64,000 nt of DNA from assembly GCA_040772045.1 (NCBI GenBank), contig JAXGYV010000010.1:19177-83176 (forward strand), written 5' to 3'. Of this stretch, positions 9,304 to 17,907 are shown one piece after another. How positions within the stretch are numbered: the first letter of the stretch is position 1; each line of letters starts with the position of its first letter. Made by a program: the position numbers and the translations under genes. The notes beneath the pieces are model-generated. The model made no database searches and was not told where the DNA came from. It was given only the letters and a program-made list of their open reading frames with translations. Source of the DNA: JAXGYV01 sp040772045 (GTDB lineage Bacteria; Actinomycetota; Thermoleophilia; UBA2241).

Positions 9304-9562
9304 ATCCCGCCACTCGAGCCGGGGTACAGAGACCGGCCGCTGCGCCGAGCCGCGCGAAGCTGGGAGACCACGGGGAACGCTCGCTCGTGAGCCCGGCGCG
9401 AGACTCCTCCACCAGCATGTGGGATACTGCACACGAGACAGGTATTGGTTGACAAAGGTTCGTGAAGCTTGCCGACAGTCATGCCGATATCTAGCAGCAG
9501 CCCTGTTCGCTTCACCGATGGCAGCGGCATCGTGCCAGTATTCGAATTGCAGGGGGATTTAC

Positions 9563-11080
9563 GTGCACCGCACCGATGATCATGGCGTCCCAGTCGCTGG
9601 GTGCGGTGATCCCATACGCGAAGGGTCATCTAGCCGCCACCCGGCCGATCCACACCTCGTAGTTATGCAGCAGGTCATCGGCGCGGCAGCCGATGCCGAG
9701 GAGCTGGAGTCGCTCGTGCGCGACGTGCTGCGCGAGTTGCCGGGCCTGCCGGCCCTCGACGCGGCCGCCTATTACACGGTGGACCGCCGCGCTGGCATCG
9801 CGCGTCTCGAGCAGGGCGAAGGACTGCCGGACGCCTTCTGGGAGCAGGTTCGTGAGATACAGCTCACCGCCGCTCCCTATGACAACGCGCTCATCCACCG
9901 TCAGCCGGTGTTCGTCGAGGATTTCAGCACCGCCGCGCCGCGCCATGCCGCGGCTGGCGGTTTCGCCTCCTTAGCGTGCGCCCCGGTTGTGGCCCGCGAC
10001 GACGTCGTCGGCCTGCTCTGCGTGTATACCCGCCAGCCCCACGAGTGGGGGCCAGCCGACCAAGTGGTGGTCCCCGCCCTCGGACGAGAGCTCGGGGCGG
10101 CCATGGCGCGCGTCGCCGCCGAGCGACAGCTCCGCGAGCGGCGGCTGCCCATCCAGGACCTGTTCGACTCGGTCGGCGAGCTGCTGGTGGTCTCTACAGG
10201 AGACGGCCGCCTCCTGTGGGCTAACGCCGAGGTCGAACGGCGGCTGGGCTATGCCCGCGACCGTTGGGCGCACATGACCGTGCTCGACCTGCACCCGCCC
10301 GGACGGCGTCTTGAAGCAGCGTCTATCATGGCCGACCTCCTCGAGGGCGAGGAAGAACAGGCCACCATCCCTCTGCTGACACACGACGGTCACCAGATCC
10401 CCGTGGAGACACGCGTCCGCTGGGGTGCATGGGACGGACGCCGCGTGATCTTCAGCGTCAGCCGGGATCTAAGCGAACGCCTGCAGATGCGGGAGGAGCG
10501 TCAACAACTCCTGGGAGAGGCGCTCCACGTAGCGACCGCCGTGGCCCGCACCTTCGACCCCGCCACCGCAGAACATGCGCGTCGCGTAGCCCGTCTGTGT
10601 ACCGCCTTGGCCAGGGAGCTGCACTACGACAACGAGAGGGCCGAGGGCATCAACCTCGCCGCCGGCCTCCACGACGTCGGCCTCACCGCCGTCCCCCACA
10701 AGGTGCTCACAAAGCCGGGCAAGCTGACGCCCGAGGAGTACGCGCTAGTCCAGACCCACCCGACCCGTGGCTGGGAACTGGTCCGCAACGTGTCGACGCC
10801 GTTCCCTCTCGCCAAGGTGATCCTGCAGCACCACGAACGTCTGGATGGTTCGGGCTATCCCAACGGTCTGAAGACCGACGAGATCCTCCCAGAATCGCGC
10901 ATCGTCGCCGTGGCCGACGTCATCGAGGCCATGTCCTCGGAACGGCCCTACCGGGAGCACTCCTCGCTCGCAGATGCGATGACCGAGATCGTAGACGGCA
11001 GTGGCACACGCTACGACGCGGACGTGGTAGCCGCCGCTGTGCGCCTCTACGAGCTGGGCGCTGTAGACCCGGCGGCCTAG
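9563..11080 (+). CDS. GAF-PAS-HD-GYP protein, predicted c-di-GMP phosphodiesterase
   Basis: HD-GYP domains hydrolyse c-di-GMP to pGpG or GMP. After a short leader, residues about 40-190 form a GAF-like sensor and 195-300 a PAS domain. The HD-GYP domain follows, with HARRVARL, the metal-binding pair in GLHDVG (near residue 370) and HHERLDGSGYP (near residue 428). The start is GTG 9563 because AGGGGGA at 9551-9557 lies 5 nt upstream; an internal ATG further on has no such site. No membrane helix is seen, so it is probably cytosolic. A perfect hairpin at 11159-11185 follows the gene. Confidence 0.9.
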   Translation: MHRTDDHGVPVAGCGDPIREGSSSRHPADPHLVVMQQVIGAAADAEELESLVRDVLRELPGLPALDAAAYYTVDRRAGIARLEQGEGLPDAFWEQVREIQLTAAPYDNALIHRQPVFVEDFSTAAPRHAAAGGFASLACAPVVARDDVVGLLCVYTRQPHEWGPADQVVVPALGRELGAAMARVAAERQLRERRLPIQDLFDSVGELLVVSTGDGRLLWANAEVERRLGYARDRWAHMTVLDLHPPGRRLEAASIMADLLEGEEEQATIPLLTHDGHQIPVETRVRWGAWDGRRVIFSVSRDLSERLQMREERQQLLGEALHVATAVARTFDPATAEHARRVARLCTALARELHYDNERAEGINLAAGLHDVGLTAVPHKVLTKPGKLTPEEYALVQTHPTRGWELVRNVSTPFPLAKVILQHHERLDGSGYPNGLKTDEILPESRIVAVADVIEAMSSERPYREHSSLADAMTEIVDGSGTRYDADVVAAAVRLYELGAVDPAA

Positions 11081-11158
11081 AAGAATCACCCGGTCAATCT
11101 CGATCGTCCCCACCGTATTCACCCTGCGGGCGGTCGATCGATTGCGTCAGAAAGGGCA

Positions 11159-11185
11159 CGCGCTGCTCGTCAGCCGAGCAGCGCG
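11159..11185 (+). terminator. Strong hairpin after the HD-GYP gene
   Basis: An 11-bp perfect stem (CGCGCTGCTCG paired with CGAGCAGCGCG) encloses a 5-nt loop, TCAGC. There is no T-run, which is common for terminators in high-GC bacteria. It sits 79 nt after the upstream stop codon and before the next promoter. Confidence 0.55.
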
Positions 11186-11210
11186 GCCGGCGCGACGCCT
11201 CAACTCACCC

Positions 11211-11238
11211 TTGTGATCTCGGTACACTGCGGTAGGCT
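11211..11238 (+). promoter_or_regulatory. Candidate -35/-10 promoter for the SRPBCC-SDR gene
   Basis: TTGTGA at 11211-11216 is separated by 16 nt from TAGGCT at 11233-11238. The inferred transcription start leaves a leader of about 50 nt, with GGAGG seven nt before GTG 11296. Confidence 0.4.
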
Positions 11239-11295
11239 GCATGCCACTACCGTTCGTGCGAAGCGGGGGAGAGACTCCCGTACGGAGGCCGACGC

Positions 11296-12702
11296 GTGAG
11301 GCGGATCAGCGTGGGTAAACCAGCCATCGCCAAAGGGACGCACGTGCTGTGCCGGGAGAGCTCCATGCCGGCCTCGGCCGCCGAACTCTCCGCCTGGCAT
11401 GCTACCCCTGGCTCGTTCCAGCGACTCCGTCCACCATGGCGGCACGTCGACGTGGTAGCTCCAGCCGGGGCAGTGCGCGCCGGCAGCCGCCTGACCACGA
11501 GGTTCGCCTTGGGGCCAATCCACCAGGACTGGGTAACGGAAGTCACCGACTCCATCCCGGGGGAGCGCCTCACAGATGTGCAGATCGACGGGCCGTTCGC
11601 GGAGTGGCGCCATGTCCGCCGCTTCTCCCCCGACGGACCGCGGATGAGCAGGCTACGCGACGAGGTCGAGTACCGGCTGCGGCTGGGAGCAGCGGGGGAC
11701 CTCCTCGGCGGCATCCCCATCCGGCAGTCGCTCGAACACCTCTTCGCCTACCGTCACCAGCGTACCGCCGACGACCTGACGCTTCACGCCGCTTATCGCG
11801 CACGGCCGCGTCTCACAGTGGTCATCAGTGGCGCCTCGGGGCTGCTGGGAACAGAGCTGGCCGCCTTTCTGACGAGCGGCGGCCACCGGGTGCTCACTCT
11901 GGTACGCCGGCCACCGCGCGCGGATCACGAGGTTTTCTGGGACCCGCAGCGGATGGCCCTCGCGCCAGCCCAGCTCGAGGGCGCGGACGCCGTAGTGCAC
12001 CTGGCGGGACGCAGCCTGAACGCCGCGCGCTGGACGGAGGCCGTAAAGCGCGAGATCCTGCGCAGCCGCACGGAAGCCACGAGCCTCATCGCCCGAACCG
12101 TGGCGCAACTCGACCCTCGGCCAGTGCTCATCTCGAACTCGGCCGTCGGCTACTACGGCGATCGCGGAGATGAGCCGCTCGACGAGCAGAGCTCACCAGG
12201 GTCCGGCTTCCTCCCCAACGTGTGCATCGCCTGGGAGCAGGCGCTTCAGCCGGCTCGCGACGCCGACGCGAGAGTGGTCGTGCTGCGCACCGGCGTGGTT
12301 CTCAGTGGACACGGAGGTGCTCTGCCCCGCATGCTGCCCGCATATCGGACCGGCTTGGGTGGGCCTCTAGGATCTGGCCATCAGTGGATGAGCTGGATCG
12401 GGCTCCAGGACTATCTCGGCGTGGTCAATAGGGCGCTGTACGACGACGAATTGGAGGGACCCGTGGCGGCGGTCGCCCCCCCGGTCACCAACAGAGAGTT
12501 CGTCCGCGCCCTTACGCGAGTCCTCCACCGACCAGGGCTCGTGCCGCTGCCAGCGCCGGCCCTCAGGGCAGCACTGGGAGAGATGGGCGAGCGGCTCCTC
12601 TTAGACAGCACGCGAGTCGCTCCAGCTCGTCTGACCGCTCGCGGCCACAAGCTCCTGTACCCCGACGTGGAGCAGGCCCTGCGAGCCGAGCTGGGCCGCT
12701 AG
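11296..12702 (+). CDS. SRPBCC domain fused to TIGR01777-type SDR epimerase
   Basis: The first 150 residues resemble a START/SRPBCC hydrophobic-ligand domain (HVLCRESSMPASAAELSAWH, then GPIHQDWVTEV). Residues 170-468 form an extended short-chain dehydrogenase of the TIGR01777/DUF1731 type, with the nucleotide-binding SGASGLLGTEL, the SNSAVGYYGDRG segment holding a YYG tyrosine, and a DUF1731-like tail. The same fusion is common in Actinobacteria, and its substrate is not established. GGAGG at 11284-11288 lies 7 nt before the GTG start. A role in sugar-nucleotide or lipid metabolism is only inferred from fold. It converges with the endonuclease V-like gene after 46 nt. Confidence 0.85.
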   Translation: MRRISVGKPAIAKGTHVLCRESSMPASAAELSAWHATPGSFQRLRPPWRHVDVVAPAGAVRAGSRLTTRFALGPIHQDWVTEVTDSIPGERLTDVQIDGPFAEWRHVRRFSPDGPRMSRLRDEVEYRLRLGAAGDLLGGIPIRQSLEHLFAYRHQRTADDLTLHAAYRARPRLTVVISGASGLLGTELAAFLTSGGHRVLTLVRRPPRADHEVFWDPQRMALAPAQLEGADAVVHLAGRSLNAARWTEAVKREILRSRTEATSLIARTVAQLDPRPVLISNSAVGYYGDRGDEPLDEQSSPGSGFLPNVCIAWEQALQPARDADARVVVLRTGVVLSGHGGALPRMLPAYRTGLGGPLGSGHQWMSWIGLQDYLGVVNRALYDDELEGPVAAVAPPVTNREFVRALTRVLHRPGLVPLPAPALRAALGEMGERLLLDSTRVAPARLTARGHKLLYPDVEQALRAELGR

Positions 12703-12748
12703 CGGCACCCCAACGACTCCGCGCTCCCACGCGCGCACACGACCCCGG

Positions 12749-13516
12749 TCAGCCGGAGAAGCGACCCTCCGCGCGCGCCCTGGTCACCCGCGCGACGGTG
12801 CGCGCGTACCGCAGCGGTTCCGGCGTCCGGCTCCGCCTAGCCAGGGCGGCCACCACATCCCGGGCCATCTGCGGCGACGTACGCCAGGCGGCGTGGGCAA
12901 GGACGGGGTTTGCCCCCGGCCTCGTGCGTACAGCGTAGCCCACGACGTCCTCTTCGAGCAGCAGCGCGGCCGTCGACCCGCGTGCGTCCGGCAGCCGCTG
13001 ATACGTCGCCAGCAGCGACCGGTTGGTCACGCCGATGGACGGCACCTGGAGCGCCGCGCCGATGTGCAGGGCGAGCCCGGCGCGGCGCGGATGGTCGCGG
13101 CCGGTGGCGTCCAGTAGCAGGAGGTCCGGCTGCGGCAACACACGCAGCGCCCGCTCGAGTAAGACACCGCAGCGGAGGGCCAGAAGGCCGGCCACGTATG
13201 GTCCTCCCGTCTCGCCAACCTCGACGTGCTCCACCAGCAGGCGATCGCCACGTACCAACACAGCCGCCACCCAAGCGGGGTCGCCAGCGTCGCCGGGCCC
13301 CTCTCGTCCACTTGGATACGTAACGAAGGCCGCCGCGACAAGCAGGTCGGCGATGCCGCCCGGCGACCACGGGGGTTGAGACACGGCCAGCTGCCCCAGC
13401 CCCTCTTGCAGGCGCAGGAGCTCCCGTTGATCGCGCGGCCACGGCCATCCCGGTAGGCCAGCGAGCGTCTCGAGACGAGTATCAGCCGCGTCAGCCTCTT
13501 CCCCGCTCAGCGTCAT
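12749..13516 (-). CDS. Endonuclease V homologue with degenerate active site
   Basis: Residues 80-170 align with endonuclease V: the PYVAGLLALR segment, LLDATGRDHPRRAGLALHIG, then VPSIGVTN. The enzyme normally cleaves next to deaminated bases using a DEDH-type metal site. Compared with the E. coli protein, the first aspartate (D35) is leucine at L59, the glutamate (E89) is cysteine at C116, and the GHGI loop is ATGR. D136 and H208 (equivalents of D110 and H214) remain. A conserved late WAD aspartate is replaced by arginine. Nuclease activity is therefore doubtful. ATG 13516 overlaps the fumarase stop as ATGA, so it is co-translated with fumarase. Confidence 0.7.
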   Translation of the reverse strand: MTLSGEEADAADTRLETLAGLPGWPWPRDQRELLRLQEGLGQLAVSQPPWSPGGIADLLVAAAFVTYPSGREGPGDAGDPAWVAAVLVRGDRLLVEHVEVGETGGPYVAGLLALRCGVLLERALRVLPQPDLLLLDATGRDHPRRAGLALHIGAALQVPSIGVTNRSLLATYQRLPDARGSTAALLLEEDVVGYAVRTRPGANPVLAHAAWRTSPQMARDVVAALARRSRTPEPLRYARTVARVTRARAEGRFSG

Positions 13517-14928
13517 GAGGGTTCCAGCGGATGCGTCATCGCCTGCGGCCGTACCCAAGCGTCGTACTGAGCCGCGCTCACCAGTCCCAGACGCAGCGCC
13601 GCCGCCCGCAAGGTGAGCCCTTCGCGATGGGCCAGCTGAGCGATCTCGGCCGCCTTGTCGTAACCGATCTTGGGAGTCAGCGCCGTCACCACCATCAGCG
13701 AGGCCTCCACGTGCTCATGAACGCGCTCGCGGTCGACTTCCAGGCCGGCCACACAGCGGAGATCGAACGAGTGGCACGCGTCGGCCAGCAACGCGATGGA
13801 TTCGAGCACATTGTGGAGCATGACCGGCTTGTACACGTTCAGCTGAAAAGCGCCCTGCGATCCGGCGAACGCCACCGCGTGGTCGTTGCCGAACACGTGA
13901 ACCGCCACCATGGTGAGCGCCTCGACCTGCGTAGGATTCACCTTCCCCGGCATGATGGACGATCCCGGCTCGTTCGCCGGCACGATGAGCTCGCCCAAAC
14001 CCGCACGGGGGCCACTGGCCAGCCAGCGCACGTCATTGGCGATCTTAATGAGAGCGCCGGCGAGCGTGCGCAGCGCGGCGCTCGCGGCCACCACGGCGTC
14101 GTGCGCCGCGAGTGCCGCGAACGCGTTGGGCGCCTTCACGAACCGATACCCGGTCTCGGCCGCCATGCGCGCGGCCGCCACCTCGCCGAATCGGGGGTGT
14201 GCGTTCAAGCCAGTGCCCACTGCGGTGCCACCGATGGCCAGTCGCAGGAGGCCGGGAAGGGTAGCGCGTACACCGTCCAGCGCCTCGTCAAGCTGGGCAA
14301 CCCATCCGCCGACCTCCTGGCCGAGCGTGAGCGGTACCGCATCCTGCAGGTGCGTGCGGCCTATCTTGACGATGTCGCGCCAGGCGGCCGCCTTGGCCTC
14401 GAGGCTGTCACGTAAGCCCTCTACCGCCGGCATGAGCCGCGCCTCGATCTCACCCACGAGGACCAGATGCATCACGGTTGGAAAGGTGTCGTTCGACGAC
14501 TGGCCGCGGTTCACGTGATCGTTCGGATGTACCGGCGACTTGCCCCCGAGCGGCGATCCGGCGAGCTCGTTGGCGCGATTGGCGATCACCTCGTTGGCAT
14601 TCATGTTCGTGTGCGTGCCACTGCCGGTCTGCCACACGACCAGGGGGAAGTGCTCGTCGAGACGACCGGCGATAACCTCCTCCGCCGCCGCCACGATCAG
14701 CTCGGCACGCCGCGAGTCCAGCTGCGCCAGTTCCGCGTTGGCCAGCGCCGCGCACTTCTTCAGCACGCCGAGGGCGCGGATCACTGGCCGGCCCCAGCGG
14801 AAGCGATCCGCGCCGATGGGGAAGCTCTCGAGCGAGCGTTGCGTCTCTGCCCCCCAGTACCGGTCCGCCGGGACACAGACTTCGCCTAGGCTATCGCGCT
14901 CCCTGCGCACCCGCTGGTCCTCACCCAT
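13513..14928 (-). CDS. fumC: Class II fumarate hydratase
   Basis: This enzyme reversibly hydrates fumarate to L-malate in the TCA cycle as a cytosolic tetramer. The family signature GSSIMPGKVNPTQ is intact, as are the substrate-binding THTNMNANEVIANR segment and the VHPNDHVNRGQSSND segment. The length of 471 residues is normal. ATG 14928 is preferred because AGGAGG lies about 7 nt upstream on the minus strand. It is downstream of a membrane-protein gene (84 nt gap) and its stop overlaps the start of the endonuclease V-like gene. Confidence 0.96.
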   Translation of the reverse strand: MGEDQRVRRERDSLGEVCVPADRYWGAETQRSLESFPIGADRFRWGRPVIRALGVLKKCAALANAELAQLDSRRAELIVAAAEEVIAGRLDEHFPLVVWQTGSGTHTNMNANEVIANRANELAGSPLGGKSPVHPNDHVNRGQSSNDTFPTVMHLVLVGEIEARLMPAVEGLRDSLEAKAAAWRDIVKIGRTHLQDAVPLTLGQEVGGWVAQLDEALDGVRATLPGLLRLAIGGTAVGTGLNAHPRFGEVAAARMAAETGYRFVKAPNAFAALAAHDAVVAASAALRTLAGALIKIANDVRWLASGPRAGLGELIVPANEPGSSIMPGKVNPTQVEALTMVAVHVFGNDHAVAFAGSQGAFQLNVYKPVMLHNVLESIALLADACHSFDLRCVAGLEVDRERVHEHVEASLMVVTALTPKIGYDKAAEIAQLAHREGLTLRAAALRLGLVSAAQYDAWVRPQAMTHPLEPS

Positions 14929-15012
14929 GATCCCGCCTCCTCGCCGCCCCCATCGGCTTGCCCGCACGCGTGCTCCCCACCCCGCGGGCGGCAGACGGCA
15001 GCCAGTCGATCC

Positions 15013-15780
15013 TCAGCCGTCCTCGTGGCGATGCTTGTCGGGAGCCCCGCCGACCAAGTCGGCTAGTTTGAGCCGCCAGTGTCCCACGCTCCTGGCGAAG
15101 CGCTCCTCGCGCAGCCGCGCCCGTTCCAGCTTGCGCGGCTTGTTCTTGTACCGCCAGCGAGCCCAGGGCGACTGCGGGCGAGCCAGTCGCACAGCACCCG
15201 CCCACGCGACCATCGGGATGAAGAAACCGATCCATCCCATCCAGAGTTTCCCTTTGAGAAAGGCGATTACCACAAAGGCCACATTGGCCATGACGACAGC
15301 GACCGCACCCCACCGCGAGGTGTACTCGACCGACGCCGGGTCGGCGGCACCCAAAGGCACAACCCCGACTAGCAGGAAGCCAGCGAAGGTTATGCCCAGG
15401 AACACGGCCACGACACTCTTGCGCCCGCGTTCGGTCCAGTACACGTCTTCCAGATGGAGGATCAGCGCGAACTCGTCGAAGACCAATCCCGCGGCCGCCC
15501 CGAAGCACAGCGCCAGCACCTCGACCCACGGACGATCCGGCCGAAACGCGAACTCCACCACCGCGGCCACGAACATCACAGGCAAGCCGAAGACCACGTG
15601 ATGGAGATGGACGTCCCCGTGCTCCAGGTTGCCGGGCCACCACCGAACACCGGCGCGGATCATGCGCGTGTTCAAGCGGATCAGCAAGAAGGTCATGAGC
15701 ATGCCCGCCAGCAGCGCGAACAGCGGCAGTCTCCCTGTGTCGGCGATCTCGGTGTGGTAGAACTGCATCAGCCAATCCAT
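15013..15780 (-). CDS. Conserved multi-pass membrane protein with His-rich loop
   Basis: This protein of 255 residues has about six hydrophobic helices and a basic cytoplasmic C-terminus. Two polar clusters stand out: HGDVHLHH after the second helix and DEFALILHLEDVYW near the middle. Spaced histidines and acidic residues like these could bind a metal or form an integral-membrane hydrolase site, but I do not recognise an assigned function. TACAGT lies 7 nt before the ATG on the minus strand, so the transcript may be leaderless. It is the first gene of the apparent unit containing fumarase. Confidence 0.7.
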   Translation of the reverse strand: MDWLMQFYHTEIADTGRLPLFALLAGMLMTFLLIRLNTRMIRAGVRWWPGNLEHGDVHLHHVVFGLPVMFVAAVVEFAFRPDRPWVEVLALCFGAAAGLVFDEFALILHLEDVYWTERGRKSVVAVFLGITFAGFLLVGVVPLGAADPASVEYTSRWGAVAVVMANVAFVVIAFLKGKLWMGWIGFFIPMVAWAGAVRLARPQSPWARWRYKNKPRKLERARLREERFARSVGHWRLKLADLVGGAPDKHRHEDG

Positions 15781-15787
15781 GGCATCC

Positions 15788-15793
15788 ACTGTA
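15788..15793 (-). promoter_or_regulatory. TANNNT -10 box upstream of the membrane protein-fumC unit
   Basis: On the minus strand TACAGT is followed by 7 nt and ATG 15780, with no ribosome-binding site. It is a candidate leaderless promoter for the membrane protein, fumC and endonuclease V-like genes. Confidence 0.4.
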
Positions 15794-15851
15794 GGTACTA
15801 GAGGCGGCGGCGACAAACCGCCGCCGGTGCGAACTCGGCAACGGAGGTCGC

Positions 15852-16226
15852 GTGAAAATCCTGTTGCATTGGCTCATCACCGCCGCGGCGCTCGTGGCCG
15901 CCGCCTGGGCGGTCCCGGGAATCACCGTCGGAGACAGCGGCGTTCTCGCCGTCGGTGTTACGGCGGTGGTGCTCGGCCTCATCAACGTATTCGTACGCCC
16001 AGTGCTCCGCCTGCTCGGCTGTGCCTTCATCGTGCTCACCCTCGGTCTGTTCCTCCTCGTCATCAATGCCTTCACGCTCTGGCTGGCGGGGTGGGTCTCC
16101 TCCAGGGTATTCCACCTCTCCTTCGTGGTCGACGGCTTTTGGCCCGCGTTCTGGGGCGGCATCATCGTCAGCGTGGTCTCGTGGGCGTTGTCACTCGTGC
16201 TCAAGGACGAGCGACGCGCGCGCTAG
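15852..16226 (+). CDS. Phage holin family 4-like (DUF) membrane protein
   Basis: A 124-residue protein with four hydrophobic helices. It matches the phage holin family 4 superfamily 2 pattern: an N-terminal WLITAAALVAAAW helix, a conserved NVFVRPVLR loop and a terminal helix. Despite the name these are mostly chromosomal proteins of unknown role, not lysis genes, and nothing phage-like surrounds it here. GGAGG lies 5 nt before GTG 15852. It is divergent from the membrane protein-fumC unit by 71 nt. Confidence 0.75.
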   Translation: MKILLHWLITAAALVAAAWAVPGITVGDSGVLAVGVTAVVLGLINVFVRPVLRLLGCAFIVLTLGLFLLVINAFTLWLAGWVSSRVFHLSFVVDGFWPAFWGGIIVSVVSWALSLVLKDERRAR

Positions 16227-16413
16227 ACTTGGCGCGCCCAACTCCCGCCTTCATCGAACCGAGGACTCCCAGCTGGCGAGGAGAGGGGATTGAGGAACCG
16301 CCGCAGGGGTATCGTCCGCACGTGCGACGCATGAGCATCCCGAGCGAGGAGGACAGCTACAGCTCCCTGTGTCCGCTGCTCACCCACAGATAAGGACCCC
16401 TGAACCGCGGGGC

Positions 16414-17199
16414 ATGGGAACCGCGGACGGCACGGCAACCACCTTGCGCGTGGCCAGTTTCAACATCCGCTCAGGACTCGCCCTGGATGGTCGACACCTG
16501 TGGCCGTTCCGGCGAAGGGCCGTCGCGGCCGCGCTCACCGAGCTTGACGCAGACCTCATCGGCGTGCAGGAAGGACTCACCTTTCAGCTGCACTACTTGC
16601 TCGGCAAGCTGCCCGCTTACGCCTCTGTAGGCGCGGGGCGCACCGACGGCCGCGCACGCGGCGAGCAGTGCGCCCTGCTCTATCGCACAGATCGTCTGAC
16701 CATCCAGCACACGCAAACGCGATGGCTCTCACCCACACCGGAGAAGGCCGGGTCGCGCGGGTGGGGCGCCCCAGTACCCCGGGTGGCGACGTTGGCGCGC
16801 TTCCGCGATCGGCACAGCGGTCTGGTGTTCGGCGCGGCGAACACCCACTGGGAGGGAGGCTCGGCCCTTGCTCGGCGCCACAGCGCCAGCCTGCTGCTCG
16901 AATGGCTGAGCCCAGAAGTACCGTGGGTACTCCTCGGCGACCTCAACGCGACCGTCGCCGACCCCGCCGTGCGCCTGCTGCTGGCGGCGGGGTTCAAAGA
17001 CGCGCTCGCCGCAACACCCGCGCGCGGTCGTGGCGCCGGAACACACCACAACTTCAGTGGCACCACCGACGGCACGCGTATCGATCACATCCTGCTCACG
17101 CCCGCGTGGCATGTACACCACGCAGCCGTGCTCCATCCGCGCCCAGATGGCCGCCTACCATCCGACCATTGGCCGGTGGTCGCCACCATCGCCCACTAA
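16414..17199 (+). CDS. Endonuclease/exonuclease/phosphatase-family hydrolase
   Basis: This is a metal-dependent phosphoesterase-fold protein of about 261 residues. Motifs are SFNIRSG at the N-terminus, LIGVQEG (catalytic glutamate), NTHWEGGS, LLGDLNA (Asp-x-Asn) and the final SDHWPV (Asp-His). These are the standard EEP active-site positions, so it should be active, but the substrate (nucleic acid, sugar phosphate or lipid) is unknown. No signal peptide is seen. The ATG at 16414 or an in-frame GTG at 16369 could be the start; neither has a convincing ribosome-binding site. Confidence 0.85.
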   Translation: MGTADGTATTLRVASFNIRSGLALDGRHLWPFRRRAVAAALTELDADLIGVQEGLTFQLHYLLGKLPAYASVGAGRTDGRARGEQCALLYRTDRLTIQHTQTRWLSPTPEKAGSRGWGAPVPRVATLARFRDRHSGLVFGAANTHWEGGSALARRHSASLLLEWLSPEVPWVLLGDLNATVADPAVRLLLAAGFKDALAATPARGRGAGTHHNFSGTTDGTRIDHILLTPAWHVHHAAVLHPRPDGRLPSDHWPVVATIAH

Positions 17200-17410
17200 C
17201 CCAGCTTGCGTGCATCGAGAGGATTCACGTAACACGCGCTCGCGAGCGACACCTCACCATGGGTTGAGCTCGCGTCCCCCGAGATGACATTCTTTGAAAA
17301 CCGAATGACGTGGCCGCTCTGAGTCAACGAGGCCGATCGATGGATCATGCACCAGGGTACTGGCTCGCGTTCGCCGTGCCTCACTGGCCGGCTAGGCCAA
17401 TCGCCGCGAC

Positions 17411-17881
17411 ATGAAGGCGAGCGCAGGACTTCTCCTCTACCGTCGCCTGCCGCACGGTCTCGAAGTGCTGCTCGTGCACCCTGGCGGACCCTATGTGGCA
17501 CGCCGTGGCGGCCGCGTGTGGTCCATCCCCAAGGGCCTCGTCGAACCCGGCGAAGCTACGCTCTCGGCAGCCCGACGCGAGTTCACCGAGGAGACCGGCC
17601 TGCGCCCACAGGGTCCCTTCCTGCCGCTCGGCACGGTGCGCTACCCCACCGGCAAGACGGTTCACGCGTGGGCCGTCGAAGGCGACTGCGATCCGACCGC
17701 CATCGTCAGTAATACCTTCGCGATCGAGTGGCCCCCGCGATCCGGGCGCACGGTACACTTCCCCGAGGTAGACCGCGCGGCGTTCTTCGATCTGCCCGCA
17801 GCCCGTCGCGTGATCCTGTCCGCCCAGGAGCCGTTCCTCGACGCTCTGCTCAGCGTTTTGGAGACCGGCGCGCAGGACTAA
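17411..17881 (+). CDS. Nudix hydrolase
   Basis: The Nudix box is complete: a glycine in GLVEPGE followed by ARREFTEETGL, giving the Gx5Ex7REUXEEXGU pattern around residues 45-67. The protein of 156 residues starts with a beta-strand typical of the family. This subgroup (ASAGLLLYRR start, WSIPKG, late WPPRSG) resembles a widespread bacterial Nudix protein annotated from ADP-ribose or diadenosine hydrolases to unknown. Substrate cannot be assigned. The 27-nt gap to the next gene suggests they may be co-transcribed. Confidence 0.9.
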   Translation: MKASAGLLLYRRLPHGLEVLLVHPGGPYVARRGGRVWSIPKGLVEPGEATLSAARREFTEETGLRPQGPFLPLGTVRYPTGKTVHAWAVEGDCDPTAIVSNTFAIEWPPRSGRTVHFPEVDRAAFFDLPAARRVILSAQEPFLDALLSVLETGAQD

Positions 17882-17907
17882 GGAAGAGATCCGGAGACGA
17901 ATAGCAG

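Noticed and set aside
15852..16226. Holin-like gene taken as evidence of prophage
   Set aside because: The family is mainly chromosomal and no phage structural, integrase or lysis gene is nearby.
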